Source: Microbulbifer elongatus
GTDB taxonomy: Bacteria > Pseudomonadota > Gammaproteobacteria > Pseudomonadales > Cellvibrionaceae
NCBI RefSeq assembly: GCF_021165935.1
Contig: NZ_CP088953.1
Location: 992,001 to 1,056,000, forward strand
Direction: 5' to 3'
DNA: 64,000 nucleotides
Shown: piece after piece, positions 1 to 8,057 of the stretch
Layout: every line of letters begins with the position of its first letter
Numbering within the stretch: the stretch's first letter is position 1
Translations under genes and position numbers: made by a program
The notes under the pieces: model-generated
The model's input: only the letters and a program-made list of their open reading frames with translations
Database searches by the model: none
What the model was told of the DNA's origin: nothing

Positions 1-162
1 ATCCTGTGCCTGCTGGAACTTCTCCGTGGATTTTTCCCGGGAGATCTCGGAAACCGGTGCTTCCTCACCCTGCGACGCTTCTGCCGCGCAGGGCAGAATG
101 CCGGCGATCAGGCCGGTCAGTGCAAGTGTCAGAGCAGTTTTCGTGAACACAACAGACCCCAT
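1..162 (-). CDS. Secreted protein of unknown function, 5' end only
   Basis: The window edge cuts this leftward gene, leaving 54 codons from the ATG at 160-162. The visible part has a basic start, a hydrophobic stretch (about residues 7-24, with LALTGLIAGILPCAA) and then a polar Glu/Lys/Gln-rich segment. That is a signal peptide, or a lipoprotein signal, followed by a periplasmic region. The start lies 7 bases beyond the stop of the frameshifted gene at 170-734, so the two probably share a transcript. Too little remains to name a family. Confidence refers to this being a real gene. Confidence 0.6.
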   Translation of the reverse strand, partial: MGSVVFTKTALTLALTGLIAGILPCAAEASQGEEAPVSEISREKSTEKFQQAQD

Positions 163-169
163 GGGAAAC

Positions 170-734
170 TCAGGGAGCCGGCCACTGGACGACAGTAAAT
201 TCCGGCTGCTGTTTGCCGCCGGCATCGGAAATACGCAGTTCAATTACTGCGGGCTCATCGGTCTTGTCCAGTTCCAGCGTGGCGGCGCGTTTGAACTCGC
301 GCTGCTCGGGGCCAATGCCGTTGAAGAATGCGGTAATTGTATGCTCGCCGGATTTCAGGTTGCCTTTGAACAGGGGCTGGATGCCGCCGCGAAACAGGGC
401 GTCTTTCTGGTGCTCGGTGTACAGGTGGGTTTCCACCAGTTTGTTGTCGATATGCAACTTTACCGAGTCGAGGTCGAAAAAGTGACCCACATCCATGGAA
501 ACGTAGACAGCGATCTGGCTCTGGGCGGGGAACAGCAGGTCTTCTTCCAGCACCAGCAGATCGCGGTTCAGTTTGAGCACTTCTTTTTTTCAGGGATTCG
601 AGATCGTCCGCGGGGAAGTCAGCGGACTGCGCCCCCGCCGGCGCGGTAACCGTCAGTGAAAAAGCAGCGGTCAGCGCGTAAAAATAGGCTTTGAGGCTGT
701 TGCGGTCAGTAAAAGCGGAGCACAGGGAAAACAT
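170..734 (-). pseudogene. Secreted hypothetical protein interrupted by a one-base frameshift
   Basis: The N-terminal part (from the ATG at 732-734) reads as a signal peptide ending near APAGAQS, followed by DDLESLKK. The rest continues in another frame from VLKLNRDLLVLEEDLLF to the stop at 170. The frames meet at a run of seven T (584-590), which is A7 on the coding strand. Removing one A gives ESLKKEVLKLNRD and one open frame of about 187 residues. The product would be a periplasmic protein with a short coiled-coil start and a beta-rich body (AVYVSMDVGHFFDLDSV). I do not recognise its function. The frameshift could be a real mutation, a phase-variable tract or a sequencing error. Confidence 0.65.
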
Positions 735-891
735 GCTGAAACCTGAAATATAGTGTGATCGGTTGTCGTTTAATTATTCGCGCAAATGGACGGGTGATTA
801 TGCCCGGGCATCACATTTTAATTGTGATGCGTTTCACATTTGCGCCTCGGCGCGCAGGGTATTTCACAGCGGTGACAGAATTGGGCAGCCG

Positions 892-1920
892 CTAAGGCTG
901 CGGGCCTGCCAGGCCCCGGGAAAAAAACATCTGGCGGTCAGCATCGATGACGATCGCCTCATATCCATCCATCTGGTCGATCAATGCGAGTCCCTTGCTC
1001 TTACCCAGTACGAAGACACTAGTGGATAACGGGTCGGTATCAAACCCGGCGGGGCCAATCACGCTGACACTGATCAGCGTTTCTTCCACGGAGTCGCGGT
1101 CTGCCGCTTCGCCATCTTTGCTATCGGTATCTGCAGGCTTACCGGTGGCCGGGTCGAAGATATGGTGCACCCGGTGATCGTCGTCATCGATAAAAAAACG
1201 CTCATAATCTCCGGAGGTGGAGATCGCGGTATTCTCCAGTGGAATTACCGCGGCATTTTTGCTTTTGTCCCTGGGGTGGCGGATGCCGACCAGCCAGGGT
1301 TTACCCCGTTTGTCACCCAGTAGACGCGCGTCGCCGCCGGCGCTGACATTGGCGTTGGTGACACCGTATTGTTTCAGAATATCCACCGCGCGGTCTACCG
1401 CGTAACCCTTGGCGATACCACCGAGATCAATTTTGGTGCGACTGTCACCATAGCGCAGTGTGCCTTTGCTCCGGTCCAACTGCAGGTGGTGATAGCCGAT
1501 GGCATCGCGCAGGTTCTCGGTGGTGTCACTGTCCACCTGCTTGCCGTCGCGAAAGTTGTACAGACTGCCCAGGGTGGCAAAAGTGATATCGAAGGCCCCG
1601 TGGGTCTGCCTGCTGTAAAACAGGGATTTATCCACGATCCGTGCCAGCTCGTCGGAGATCTGAACCGGCCCCTGCCCTGCTTCCCGGTTTACCCGCGATA
1701 GTTCACTGTCTTCTTTGTAGGGTGACAGAGCCGCGTCCAGGCGGCGGAATTCATCCATGACCGCGCGGTTGATCTGCCGGGCTTTTTGCTCGTCCTGGTA
1801 CCAGAATTGCAGATGGACCTCAGTGCCCATGATTGCCTGCTTGTCATAGTGCCACTCGGCGTGCGCAGTGGCGGCCGCGAGCAGTGTGCAGGCAATCAGA
1901 AAAAGGCGCTTTGGGTACAT
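892..1920 (-). CDS. apbE: FAD:protein FMN transferase (ApbE)
   Basis: The product is a 342-residue exported flavin transferase. ApbE enzymes use FAD and Mg2+ to attach FMN covalently to a Thr or Ser of extracytoplasmic proteins. The signal peptide is at residues 1-21 (FLIACTLLAAATAHA). Family motifs are present in order: IMGTEV at the mature start, GGIAKGYAVD, SAGGD, ISTSGDYERFF, HIFDPATGKP, and DPLSTSVFVLG near the metal-binding end. The length is normal for the family. It lies downstream of the DUF1501-like gene in the leftward arm of a divergent cluster whose other arm carries TlpA, DUF4266 and DUF3570, so its substrate is probably local (see the DUF3570 entry). Confidence 0.95.
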   Translation of the reverse strand: MYPKRLFLIACTLLAAATAHAEWHYDKQAIMGTEVHLQFWYQDEQKARQINRAVMDEFRRLDAALSPYKEDSELSRVNREAGQGPVQISDELARIVDKSLFYSRQTHGAFDITFATLGSLYNFRDGKQVDSDTTENLRDAIGYHHLQLDRSKGTLRYGDSRTKIDLGGIAKGYAVDRAVDILKQYGVTNANVSAGGDARLLGDKRGKPWLVGIRHPRDKSKNAAVIPLENTAISTSGDYERFFIDDDDHRVHHIFDPATGKPADTDSKDGEAADRDSVEETLISVSVIGPAGFDTDPLSTSVFVLGKSKGLALIDQMDGYEAIVIDADRQMFFSRGLAGPQP

Positions 1921-1956
1921 CGTTGTGTCTGTCGTGTGCTTAGGTTTAAGGCAAAA

Positions 1957-3528
1957 TTACCGAATCGGAGCAAACGCGGTGAGGCTGTCCATCAGGCTGG
2001 CATTGCCGAGGCCGTGATTGGGGAACAGGCTGGCAAAACCGCCCTGTTCACCGTGCAGGGCCATGTAATTGAGCACCACGGTCTGCACCAGCTGGTTGAC
2101 GTTATTGGCGGCCGGGCTGCCTGCGGTTTCCACATCGCCGGAGGGGCGCATATAGCCGAGTTGCTGGTGCCGTGCCTGTTCGTCGGCACTGCCGCCGAGC
2201 AATTGTGGGCGGCCCGCGGGATTGTAAACCAGGAAGTAGGATGCCGCGGTCTGCTGGTTATCGCCGGTCCACACGCCTTTGCCGCGGCCTTCCACGGAAT
2301 CGTCGATCATGCCGTTACTGAATACAGAGCCATCGCTGAAGACATACACCATCAGCGGCTGTCCGACCCGCGCCGCATATTCCAGGCAGGCACCGATACA
2401 GCGGCCGGCGCGCAGGTCGCGGATTTCGCCGGTCGCGCGGTCGCCGGTGTGATAGTCGTAGCCGCCCATGGTGATGGTGCCTGCGCCGGCGTAGCCGTTG
2501 ACCACCAGTTTCATGGTGGAGGCGGCCTTCTGGAATTCGCGATCGCCGAAGAATTCGTCGGACGAGAAAATACCGCCGGGCCCGACAATATCCGGATCCA
2601 GGGCGGGGTCGAGTGCACTGGGGTCGCCGAAGCGGTCGGCGAGATCGGCACTCTTCATGTAACCGCATTTCACCAGATCTTTGATGGCCGCATCATTACT
2701 GACCCGGGTATCTACCTTGCCCAGTTTGGCATTGGAGATACGGTACATGGATTCCATGACTGCGACGGTATCTTCCTGGCTGAGCAGGCCCACCAGGTCG
2801 CCGACGTCGACCAGCCCGGTTACATCGGAAGGGCGGTCGATTTTGGTCGGGCGCACTTCCGGGTCGATCAGGTCCATGGGCGCCATGGAGTTGCCGCCGG
2901 ATTCGCTGGTCTGGGAGCCGATCAGGGCGAGCAGAGAGCCATTGGCGCCGGCGCGGTTGATGCCGTACATGGGGTTGTGGGGATTGTTGCCGGTATCGTT
3001 TTCCGAGCGCGCTGGTATCACGGCGCCGTTGATGGCGCTGGAGGTGCCGGGAGCGACCTTTTCCAGGATGCCGCGCAGCATCTGGCTGTCGCTGTGGAAC
3101 GCGAGACCCAGGTCGGTATTGTACAGCGGGTTGCCCAGTCCATCGGTCAGCGACGGCACCATGTCCCCGGGGAGTCCCTGTTTGCTGTAGCCGGCGGTGC
3201 TCAGAAAGTCGAGCTGTCCGCCCTGCTTGCCTACGAGCACGTTGGAGCCGGCAATGTTGGCGCCGCCCGCAAGGTCGAAACAGATAAAGGGGATTTTACC
3301 CGCGCCGTTTGCGCTGACACCGCAGGTTGCGCGCATGGCTTCGAGGTCTGAAGACAGTGCCGCCTGGGCCGAACGCGGATTGGCAAACAGGCTGAAGACC
3401 GAACCGCCCAGCACCGTGGCCATACCGGCGCGAAAGCCCTGGCCGAGAAAATCCCGTCGGCTCACCGGCCGGTGGTGGTCCGGGTGGCGCAGTGGTTGGT
3501 CCAGTTCAAAATGTTTTTTCTTGCTCAT
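1957..3528 (-). CDS. Tat-exported DUF1501-like protein
   Basis: This 523-residue protein starts with a twin-arginine signal (SRRDFLGQGF at about residues 24-33, then a hydrophobic stretch to about residue 55), so it is probably exported folded. The mature part has FDLAGGANIAGSN and GGYDYHTGDRATGEIRDL. These resemble the 'GG.D..N' and 'D.H..Q' blocks of DUF1501, a family distantly related to alkaline phosphatase/sulfatase folds and usually paired with Planctomycete-type cytochromes. The similarity is my own motif reading and is distant. The gene is sometimes labelled 'general secretion pathway protein', but I see no secretion-system domain. Its partners upstream at 3869-7679 carry haem-type motifs. 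Substrate unknown. Confidence 0.8.
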   Translation of the reverse strand: MSKKKHFELDQPLRHPDHHRPVSRRDFLGQGFRAGMATVLGGSVFSLFANPRSAQAALSSDLEAMRATCGVSANGAGKIPFICFDLAGGANIAGSNVLVGKQGGQLDFLSTAGYSKQGLPGDMVPSLTDGLGNPLYNTDLGLAFHSDSQMLRGILEKVAPGTSSAINGAVIPARSENDTGNNPHNPMYGINRAGANGSLLALIGSQTSESGGNSMAPMDLIDPEVRPTKIDRPSDVTGLVDVGDLVGLLSQEDTVAVMESMYRISNAKLGKVDTRVSNDAAIKDLVKCGYMKSADLADRFGDPSALDPALDPDIVGPGGIFSSDEFFGDREFQKAASTMKLVVNGYAGAGTITMGGYDYHTGDRATGEIRDLRAGRCIGACLEYAARVGQPLMVYVFSDGSVFSNGMIDDSVEGRGKGVWTGDNQQTAASYFLVYNPAGRPQLLGGSADEQARHQQLGYMRPSGDVETAGSPAANNVNQLVQTVVLNYMALHGEQGGFASLFPNHGLGNASLMDSLTAFAPIR

Positions 3529-3591
3529 GGCTCTTCCGGGGTCCTCGTACTATCGAGGTATTCCGCTTTATCAAACTTGAGTGGCGGTACC

Positions 3592-3691
3592 GCTGCCGGT
3601 GGCCGCTCGCGAGACACGCCGTGAACCCATCCCTGGGGGCTCTTCTAAAACATCCCTGTTTTAGAAGGTCTCGCGAGCGGCCACCGGCAGC
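3592..3691. repeat. Palindromic intergenic repeat, copy A
   Basis: Perfect 23-bp inverted arms (3592-3614 and 3669-3691) enclose a second hairpin (CTTCTAAAA / TTTTAGAAG around 3642-3667). The core contains GTGAACCCATCCCTGGG and CATCCCTG, which recur in copies B, C and D. It lies about 60 bases before the start of the DUF1501-like gene, in the 340-base gap between that gene and the LamG gene. It could act as a terminator or mRNA stabiliser between the two genes, or be a miniature mobile element. Confidence 0.85.
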
Positions 3692-3752
3692 AGCCCTTCG
3701 CGTCATATTCCTGCACTTCGTAAGAAGTAATAAATTCACCGATTTCGCAATA

Positions 3753-3821
3753 GGGGCGAGGGGTGCTACCCCGGCAAACGATTGCCGCTAGGTTGTTTAC
3801 CGGGGTAGTACCCCTCGCCCC
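3753..3821. repeat. Large GC-rich hairpin
   Basis: Two 22-bp arms (3753-3774 and 3800-3821) match with one mismatch around a 25-base loop. They are flanked by a second, perfect 10-bp inverted pair (ACTTCGTAAG at 3715-3724, CTTACGAAGT at 3828-3837). It lies about 50 bases downstream of the LamG gene stop. It has no T-tract, so it is not a textbook terminator. Its arms are unrelated to copy A. Confidence 0.75.
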
Positions 3822-3868
3822 GCCCCGCTTACGAAGTTCCCAAAAACTACGAAGCGAGAAACCAAAAA

Positions 3869-6454
3869 TCAGTGAATCAAAATCATCGCACTACCCATAG
3901 CTGCCGCACAGGTAGCCTTTACAGTGGTAGTGGTACGATCCGCGCCGCAGCTTCCACTGCAGTTTGTCATTGTGTCGATCAGGCTGTTCAGCTCCGCGCG
4001 AACCGCGCTCTCATCCGGAGCGCTGGCAAGCTGTGCGGTGTGCCCGCCCATGGCCGCCGGCCAGGTGATTGGACGGCCCAGCAGGTTTTCCAGCAGCGGA
4101 TCGATGATCTGGGCGCGCTTGGCGTCATCGTCGAACGCGCTGTTTGCCCCGGCAGAGAAATCGAAGCCCGGGAAGTAGCTGGCGCGAGCGGTGGTGTCAT
4201 CCACCAGTGTGCTGCAGTACTTCACGGCCAACTGGGTAATGCCCATCTGCTGGGCGGCGAGGAAGCCGCGGATGTCGGATTCTACCGGCAGCTGCTGTTT
4301 CACTTTTTCCCAGGTATCCATCACCGCAGGGTGGGCGCTGGAGATGCCAGTGGCCGCGGACAGGGCCGCGTGGATCTGTTCGAAGCGGCGGATACCGATG
4401 CGCGGCTGCGGCGTCAGATCGGCGGGCACAGCCGGGGCCGCGGGGGTGGCTTCCACACGAACGAATTCTTCGTTGCCGAGGCGTTCGAAGGTCAGGAAAA
4501 ATTCGTCGGAAGTCGGACCTTTTTCCAGCGTGATGATCGTGCCGAGCGGCGACAGTTTCTGGCCGCTCGCCGGGTCGTACTCCGCTGCGGTCACGGTGGT
4601 GTCGAGGTTGGCCCAGGCCTGGCCCACCACCGCTTCGCGGCCGTTGATGCCAATGCGCATCCCTTCAATTTCGATACCGTCCGGTGTGACACCGTCTTCC
4701 AGGGTAATGAACTTGGGTTCGCTGAACAGGTAGCCGTGGTTGTCGTACTGCTGTACTTCGAACATCACGTAACCCTGAGGCACACCGGTTTCCTCTTCCA
4801 CCTTGAACAGCAGCAGATATTTTTGACCCACGCCGGCTTCGTAGTTGGTGAGAATGTCGTCCTGGTTCAGGGCGCGGGAATGGATCGCCAGTAAGCGGAT
4901 CGAGCCCTGCCATTGGTGTTCGTTGGAGACTTCGCTGCCCAGCGCCAGGGCGAAGGTGTCATCCCAGGTAGACAGCAGGCCCGGCTCCGCAGGGTCCGCG
5001 TCACCGGTGAACTCGCCATTGACATACAGGCGGCGGCCATTGATCGGGTCAAAGGTCGCGACCACATGCTGCAGGGTGGCCTGTACCCGTTCCGCCATGT
5101 CATCGGTGATCAGCGCCGGCATGCCATTGGCATCGGTGCTGGCATCGTTGCGGTTCTGGAAGGTGTAGTTGTACATCGCCTGGCCGAGGGTGAAGTTGCG
5201 GATGTCGTTACCGCCGGAGTAGCTGACGATCCGCGCCGGGCCTTCCTGCACCACATTGGCGGGCGCGACCCAGGCTTCGATGGTGTACTCACCGGTGCCG
5301 CTCAGGGTGTCGAACAGGCGCTTGCTGGTCGCGGTGGCCGCCTGGGCCTTGCCGCCGGCCAGTTGAATACCCCAGGAGCCCAGCCACTCCACATCGCCGG
5401 ACAGTGTCAGGTCGATGGCGGGGTTGATTCCGGAGGTGTCGTAGGCGGTAGTGCCGCTGCCAGATTTGAATTCATATAGGGCAATCGCATTGTTTTCGAT
5501 GCGCCCGCCACCGCTGCTCACCACACCGTCGGTGAGATACAGCGCTTTACTGATCACCCAGTTGGGATCCACTTCGGTGAGAGAGATGCCGTCGGCGAAA
5601 TTCTGAATGGCGGCGGTCATGGTGTCGGCATTTTCCGAACAGTCGCCCCAGCAGTTGTGGAAGTCGCTGCCGAGACGTACCACGAAGCGGGAGTTTTCCG
5701 GATTATCCAGGTCCATCCGCGCTTTCGATGCCTCGTAGGCCTGGTCGATATCGCTGCTGGCAAAGTACGGTTGCTGCGCGGTTTCCGCGTCCTCGCTGTG
5801 ACAGCTCGCGCAGTACTGTTCCAGTAACGGGTACACCGTGGTGGCGAAGTTACCACTGGAAGCGGGGAAACTTTTGCTCGCGCCCACTTCGCGCTCGGGA
5901 GGCGGGGTCAGGGTAATGGTGCTGGCTTCGGAGCCGGCCGCAGATGCCCAGTCTTCGATGTAATTGGTAATGATTTCCGCACAGGCGTCGGCACTGGCAA
6001 GCCAGCAGTTGTGGCCACTGGCCACTTTGCTGACGAGGCGGGACTCTTCCGGTGCGCTCAGATTTACCAGCTCGCGACCCTCGCCGTGCGCCAGATTGAT
6101 ATCGTCACCGCGCACAAACCGAGGGCTCTGATTACCCTCCACGTGACAGCTACCACAGCGGTTTTCTGCCGCCAGGTTGTCCCAGATGTAGCGCTTGTAA
6201 TTCTGTACGTCTTCACTCTCCGGCGCCGGGCCGGAATAGCTGGTATCACCGGAATCCGGATTTGTATTTGGCTGCTCTTCGGTGGCCTGACCGCTGCCGC
6301 CGGAACAGGCGACGAGCACAGCGGAGCTGAACACGGTCGCCAGCAGCGTGGCGCGGCGCACCCGTGGCGGTGTCATCACCTGGCAAAGATTCAGTACTGC
6401 CTGCACGGGATTTTTAGTTACTAACGATTGCTTGAGTGCGGTCTGCTGTTTCAT
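3869..6454 (-). CDS. Lipoprotein with two CxxCH haem motifs and a LamG-type domain
   Basis: The product is 861 residues from the ATG at 6452-6454, chosen because GGGAGA lies 8 bases upstream; an in-frame GTG at 6472 is an alternative. An N-terminal hydrophobic segment ends in a lipobox (LVAC, about Cys50). CxxCH motifs follow at about 100-104 (CGSCH) and 215-219 (CASCH), each followed by a HNCW sequence that may help bind haem. A laminin-G/concanavalin-like domain fills about residues 330-530 (IALYEFKSGSGTTAYDTSG start). PSCyt-type haem motifs plus LamG recall Planctomycete surface cytochromes. The gene starts 5 bases after the upstream stop. Role inferred: envelope electron carrier with a ligand-binding domain. 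Confidence 0.85.
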   Translation of the reverse strand: MKQQTALKQSLVTKNPVQAVLNLCQVMTPPRVRRATLLATVFSSAVLVACSGGSGQATEEQPNTNPDSGDTSYSGPAPESEDVQNYKRYIWDNLAAENRCGSCHVEGNQSPRFVRGDDINLAHGEGRELVNLSAPEESRLVSKVASGHNCWLASADACAEIITNYIEDWASAAGSEASTITLTPPPEREVGASKSFPASSGNFATTVYPLLEQYCASCHSEDAETAQQPYFASSDIDQAYEASKARMDLDNPENSRFVVRLGSDFHNCWGDCSENADTMTAAIQNFADGISLTEVDPNWVISKALYLTDGVVSSGGGRIENNAIALYEFKSGSGTTAYDTSGINPAIDLTLSGDVEWLGSWGIQLAGGKAQAATATSKRLFDTLSGTGEYTIEAWVAPANVVQEGPARIVSYSGGNDIRNFTLGQAMYNYTFQNRNDASTDANGMPALITDDMAERVQATLQHVVATFDPINGRRLYVNGEFTGDADPAEPGLLSTWDDTFALALGSEVSNEHQWQGSIRLLAIHSRALNQDDILTNYEAGVGQKYLLLFKVEEETGVPQGYVMFEVQQYDNHGYLFSEPKFITLEDGVTPDGIEIEGMRIGINGREAVVGQAWANLDTTVTAAEYDPASGQKLSPLGTIITLEKGPTSDEFFLTFERLGNEEFVRVEATPAAPAVPADLTPQPRIGIRRFEQIHAALSAATGISSAHPAVMDTWEKVKQQLPVESDIRGFLAAQQMGITQLAVKYCSTLVDDTTARASYFPGFDFSAGANSAFDDDAKRAQIIDPLLENLLGRPITWPAAMGGHTAQLASAPDESAVRAELNSLIDTMTNCSGSCGADRTTTTVKATCAAAMGSAMILIH

Positions 6455-6458
6455 GGTT

Positions 6459-7679
6459 TCATTCTCCCGCACAGTAAGCAGCGGTTTCAGCGTATACCTG
6501 CTTCAGCCGGTAACCATTGCTGGTAAAACTGTCGGTGATACTGTCGATACGATTGCGATCGCTACTGTCTTCCGGTGCGCGCAGGCACACCTGTTTGAAA
6601 ACTTTGGTGACCTGGCACTGGGCGAATGCCTCACTGTTGGCCAGTTCTTCGCCCATGGACTTGGCGCCATTGCCGGAACCGGGTAGCACTTCGCTCCAGC
6701 CAAGGTGCATGTTGGGCCCTTCACGCCAGTAGTTGTCCCATTTGTCGTCGGGAATGACGAAGCCGTAAGGAAAGGTCGCGCTGTTGATGTGGTTTTTGGC
6801 CTGCACGCGGCTGCCGGTTGCCGGGTCGATATCACCGGCGCCGTTGTAGTCCAGACGGCCGTTTTCGCCGGTGGGGTCATTGTCCACATCGTATTCGAAG
6901 TTGTAGTAGGCGAACGCCTGGGCCATGGGATCCATGCCGCTGTGACAACCAACGCAGTTGTTCTGGAATACGCGGCTGTCGCCGCCGGGGCTGCGGCTTA
7001 CATCCTGGCGGATACGATCCGGTGGCCGCGAAGTATCGTGTACCTGCTCCAGATCGCGGCACAGATGGTTCATCAGGGTGAAGCGGAACATGGCGCGGTT
7101 GGTGCCGGCATAGAAAAAAGCCTTGGCGCCGCCGCGGGTGGTCATCACACCGGCGGTGGCTTCACTGGGAAGGCCGGTAACCGAGGACTGGGTTCTGCGC
7201 TCCAGCGCGGTCTGCAGCGGGTAGCCTGCCGCTTCCAGTGCCTCGTAGTGGTCGTTGTTGGCGTTGTTGTAGGCCGGCAGGCCCAGACCGGAAGCGCCGG
7301 TGTACAGGATGTCGCCGGAGAGTATCTGACGGAAATCCACATCGTCGCGCACCATGCCAATGACCGTCGCAGTGTAATCGTTCAGCGGAGCAAAGTTGTC
7401 GCCGTCACGATTGGTCCAGGGCGTCACCAGGTTTTTCAGGGTGACATCGTAGAACGCGTCATTCTCCATCGCCCGTTCAGCCGCAGCGCCGGCATCGCCA
7501 CTGGCGATGTCCTGGGCCATGGCGGTGAGCACTTCAATGCTGGGTTTTACCCCGGTCAGCCGACTGTGCATTTGCGCCGCCTGTTCCTCCGGGCCGGCGA
7601 AGGCAGACAGTGGAAGTGCGGCACTGAGACAGGCGGTCGTCGCGAGCAGTGCGCGCGCGACGGGCGAAATTATTTTCAT
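6459..7679 (-). CDS. Secreted protein with a DUF1588-type haem motif
   Basis: This 406-residue protein has a clear signal peptide (ALLATTACLSAALPLSAFA). It has one CxxCH in the context NNCVGCHSGMDPMAQAF (about residues 239-255), which closely follows the 'CxxCHxxMDPxGxAx' signature of DUF1588, a domain of Planctomycete-type surface cytochromes. There are further cysteines near the C-terminus (AQCQVTKVFKQVC). A sequence near residue 125, DILYTGAS, is close to but not in the exact register of the ApbE target motif. It is the first gene of the leftward arm and is followed tightly by the LamG/CxxCH gene, so the two probably work together. Confidence 0.85.
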   Translation of the reverse strand: MKIISPVARALLATTACLSAALPLSAFAGPEEQAAQMHSRLTGVKPSIEVLTAMAQDIASGDAGAAAERAMENDAFYDVTLKNLVTPWTNRDGDNFAPLNDYTATVIGMVRDDVDFRQILSGDILYTGASGLGLPAYNNANNDHYEALEAAGYPLQTALERRTQSSVTGLPSEATAGVMTTRGGAKAFFYAGTNRAMFRFTLMNHLCRDLEQVHDTSRPPDRIRQDVSRSPGGDSRVFQNNCVGCHSGMDPMAQAFAYYNFEYDVDNDPTGENGRLDYNGAGDIDPATGSRVQAKNHINSATFPYGFVIPDDKWDNYWREGPNMHLGWSEVLPGSGNGAKSMGEELANSEAFAQCQVTKVFKQVCLRAPEDSSDRNRIDSITDSFTSNGYRLKQVYAETAAYCAGE

Positions 7680-8057
7680 GGTTGGATTTGTTCGCGTCTG
7701 GTTTTCGTGCCCGGGCCTTACCAGCGGACAGTGGAAGTTTTCCGTCTGGATGGGTACCGGGGACTGTATACGTTGTAACCGGAACAGATAGTAAAGAATG
7801 CGGAGGGATACGCCAGCGGCAAAAATTTAAAGCGTGTTCTGGTTGGCAAATTGCTTGTGCATGACTTGAGATTACCCAGACCAAACGGGAGAATCAGAAA
7901 TTATTCTGGCGTCATTGCCTGGCGAATATCCAGCTATTCTGCGGCTGCTGCGGTGAGTGAGTACTACGTGGCACGGGTGAGCTGTCGCTAAAAATTCACA
8001 AAAATTGTTGAAAAATACAACGCCGCGCACAGGGGTGGCGATAAAAGAGGTGGACTC
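7680..8057. promoter_or_regulatory. Divergent intergenic region of the redox cluster
   Basis: These 378 bases separate the two arms of the cluster and must hold both promoters. The rightward gene has a good ribosome site (AGAGGTGG at 8046-8053) before a TTG start. I found no convincing sigma-70 hexamer pair, and the GG/GC pairs near 7835 and 7975 have the wrong spacing for sigma-54. No gene is supported here. Confidence 0.6.

Noticed and set aside
1786..3351. Long rightward frame (521 residues) opposite the DUF1501-like gene
   Set aside because: It runs antisense to a well-supported gene, has no recognisable domain, and such frames are common opposite GC-rich genes.
7835..7985. Possible sigma-54 promoter in the divergent region
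   Set aside because: GG and GC elements are present, but the spacing is 6 and 9 bases instead of 10.
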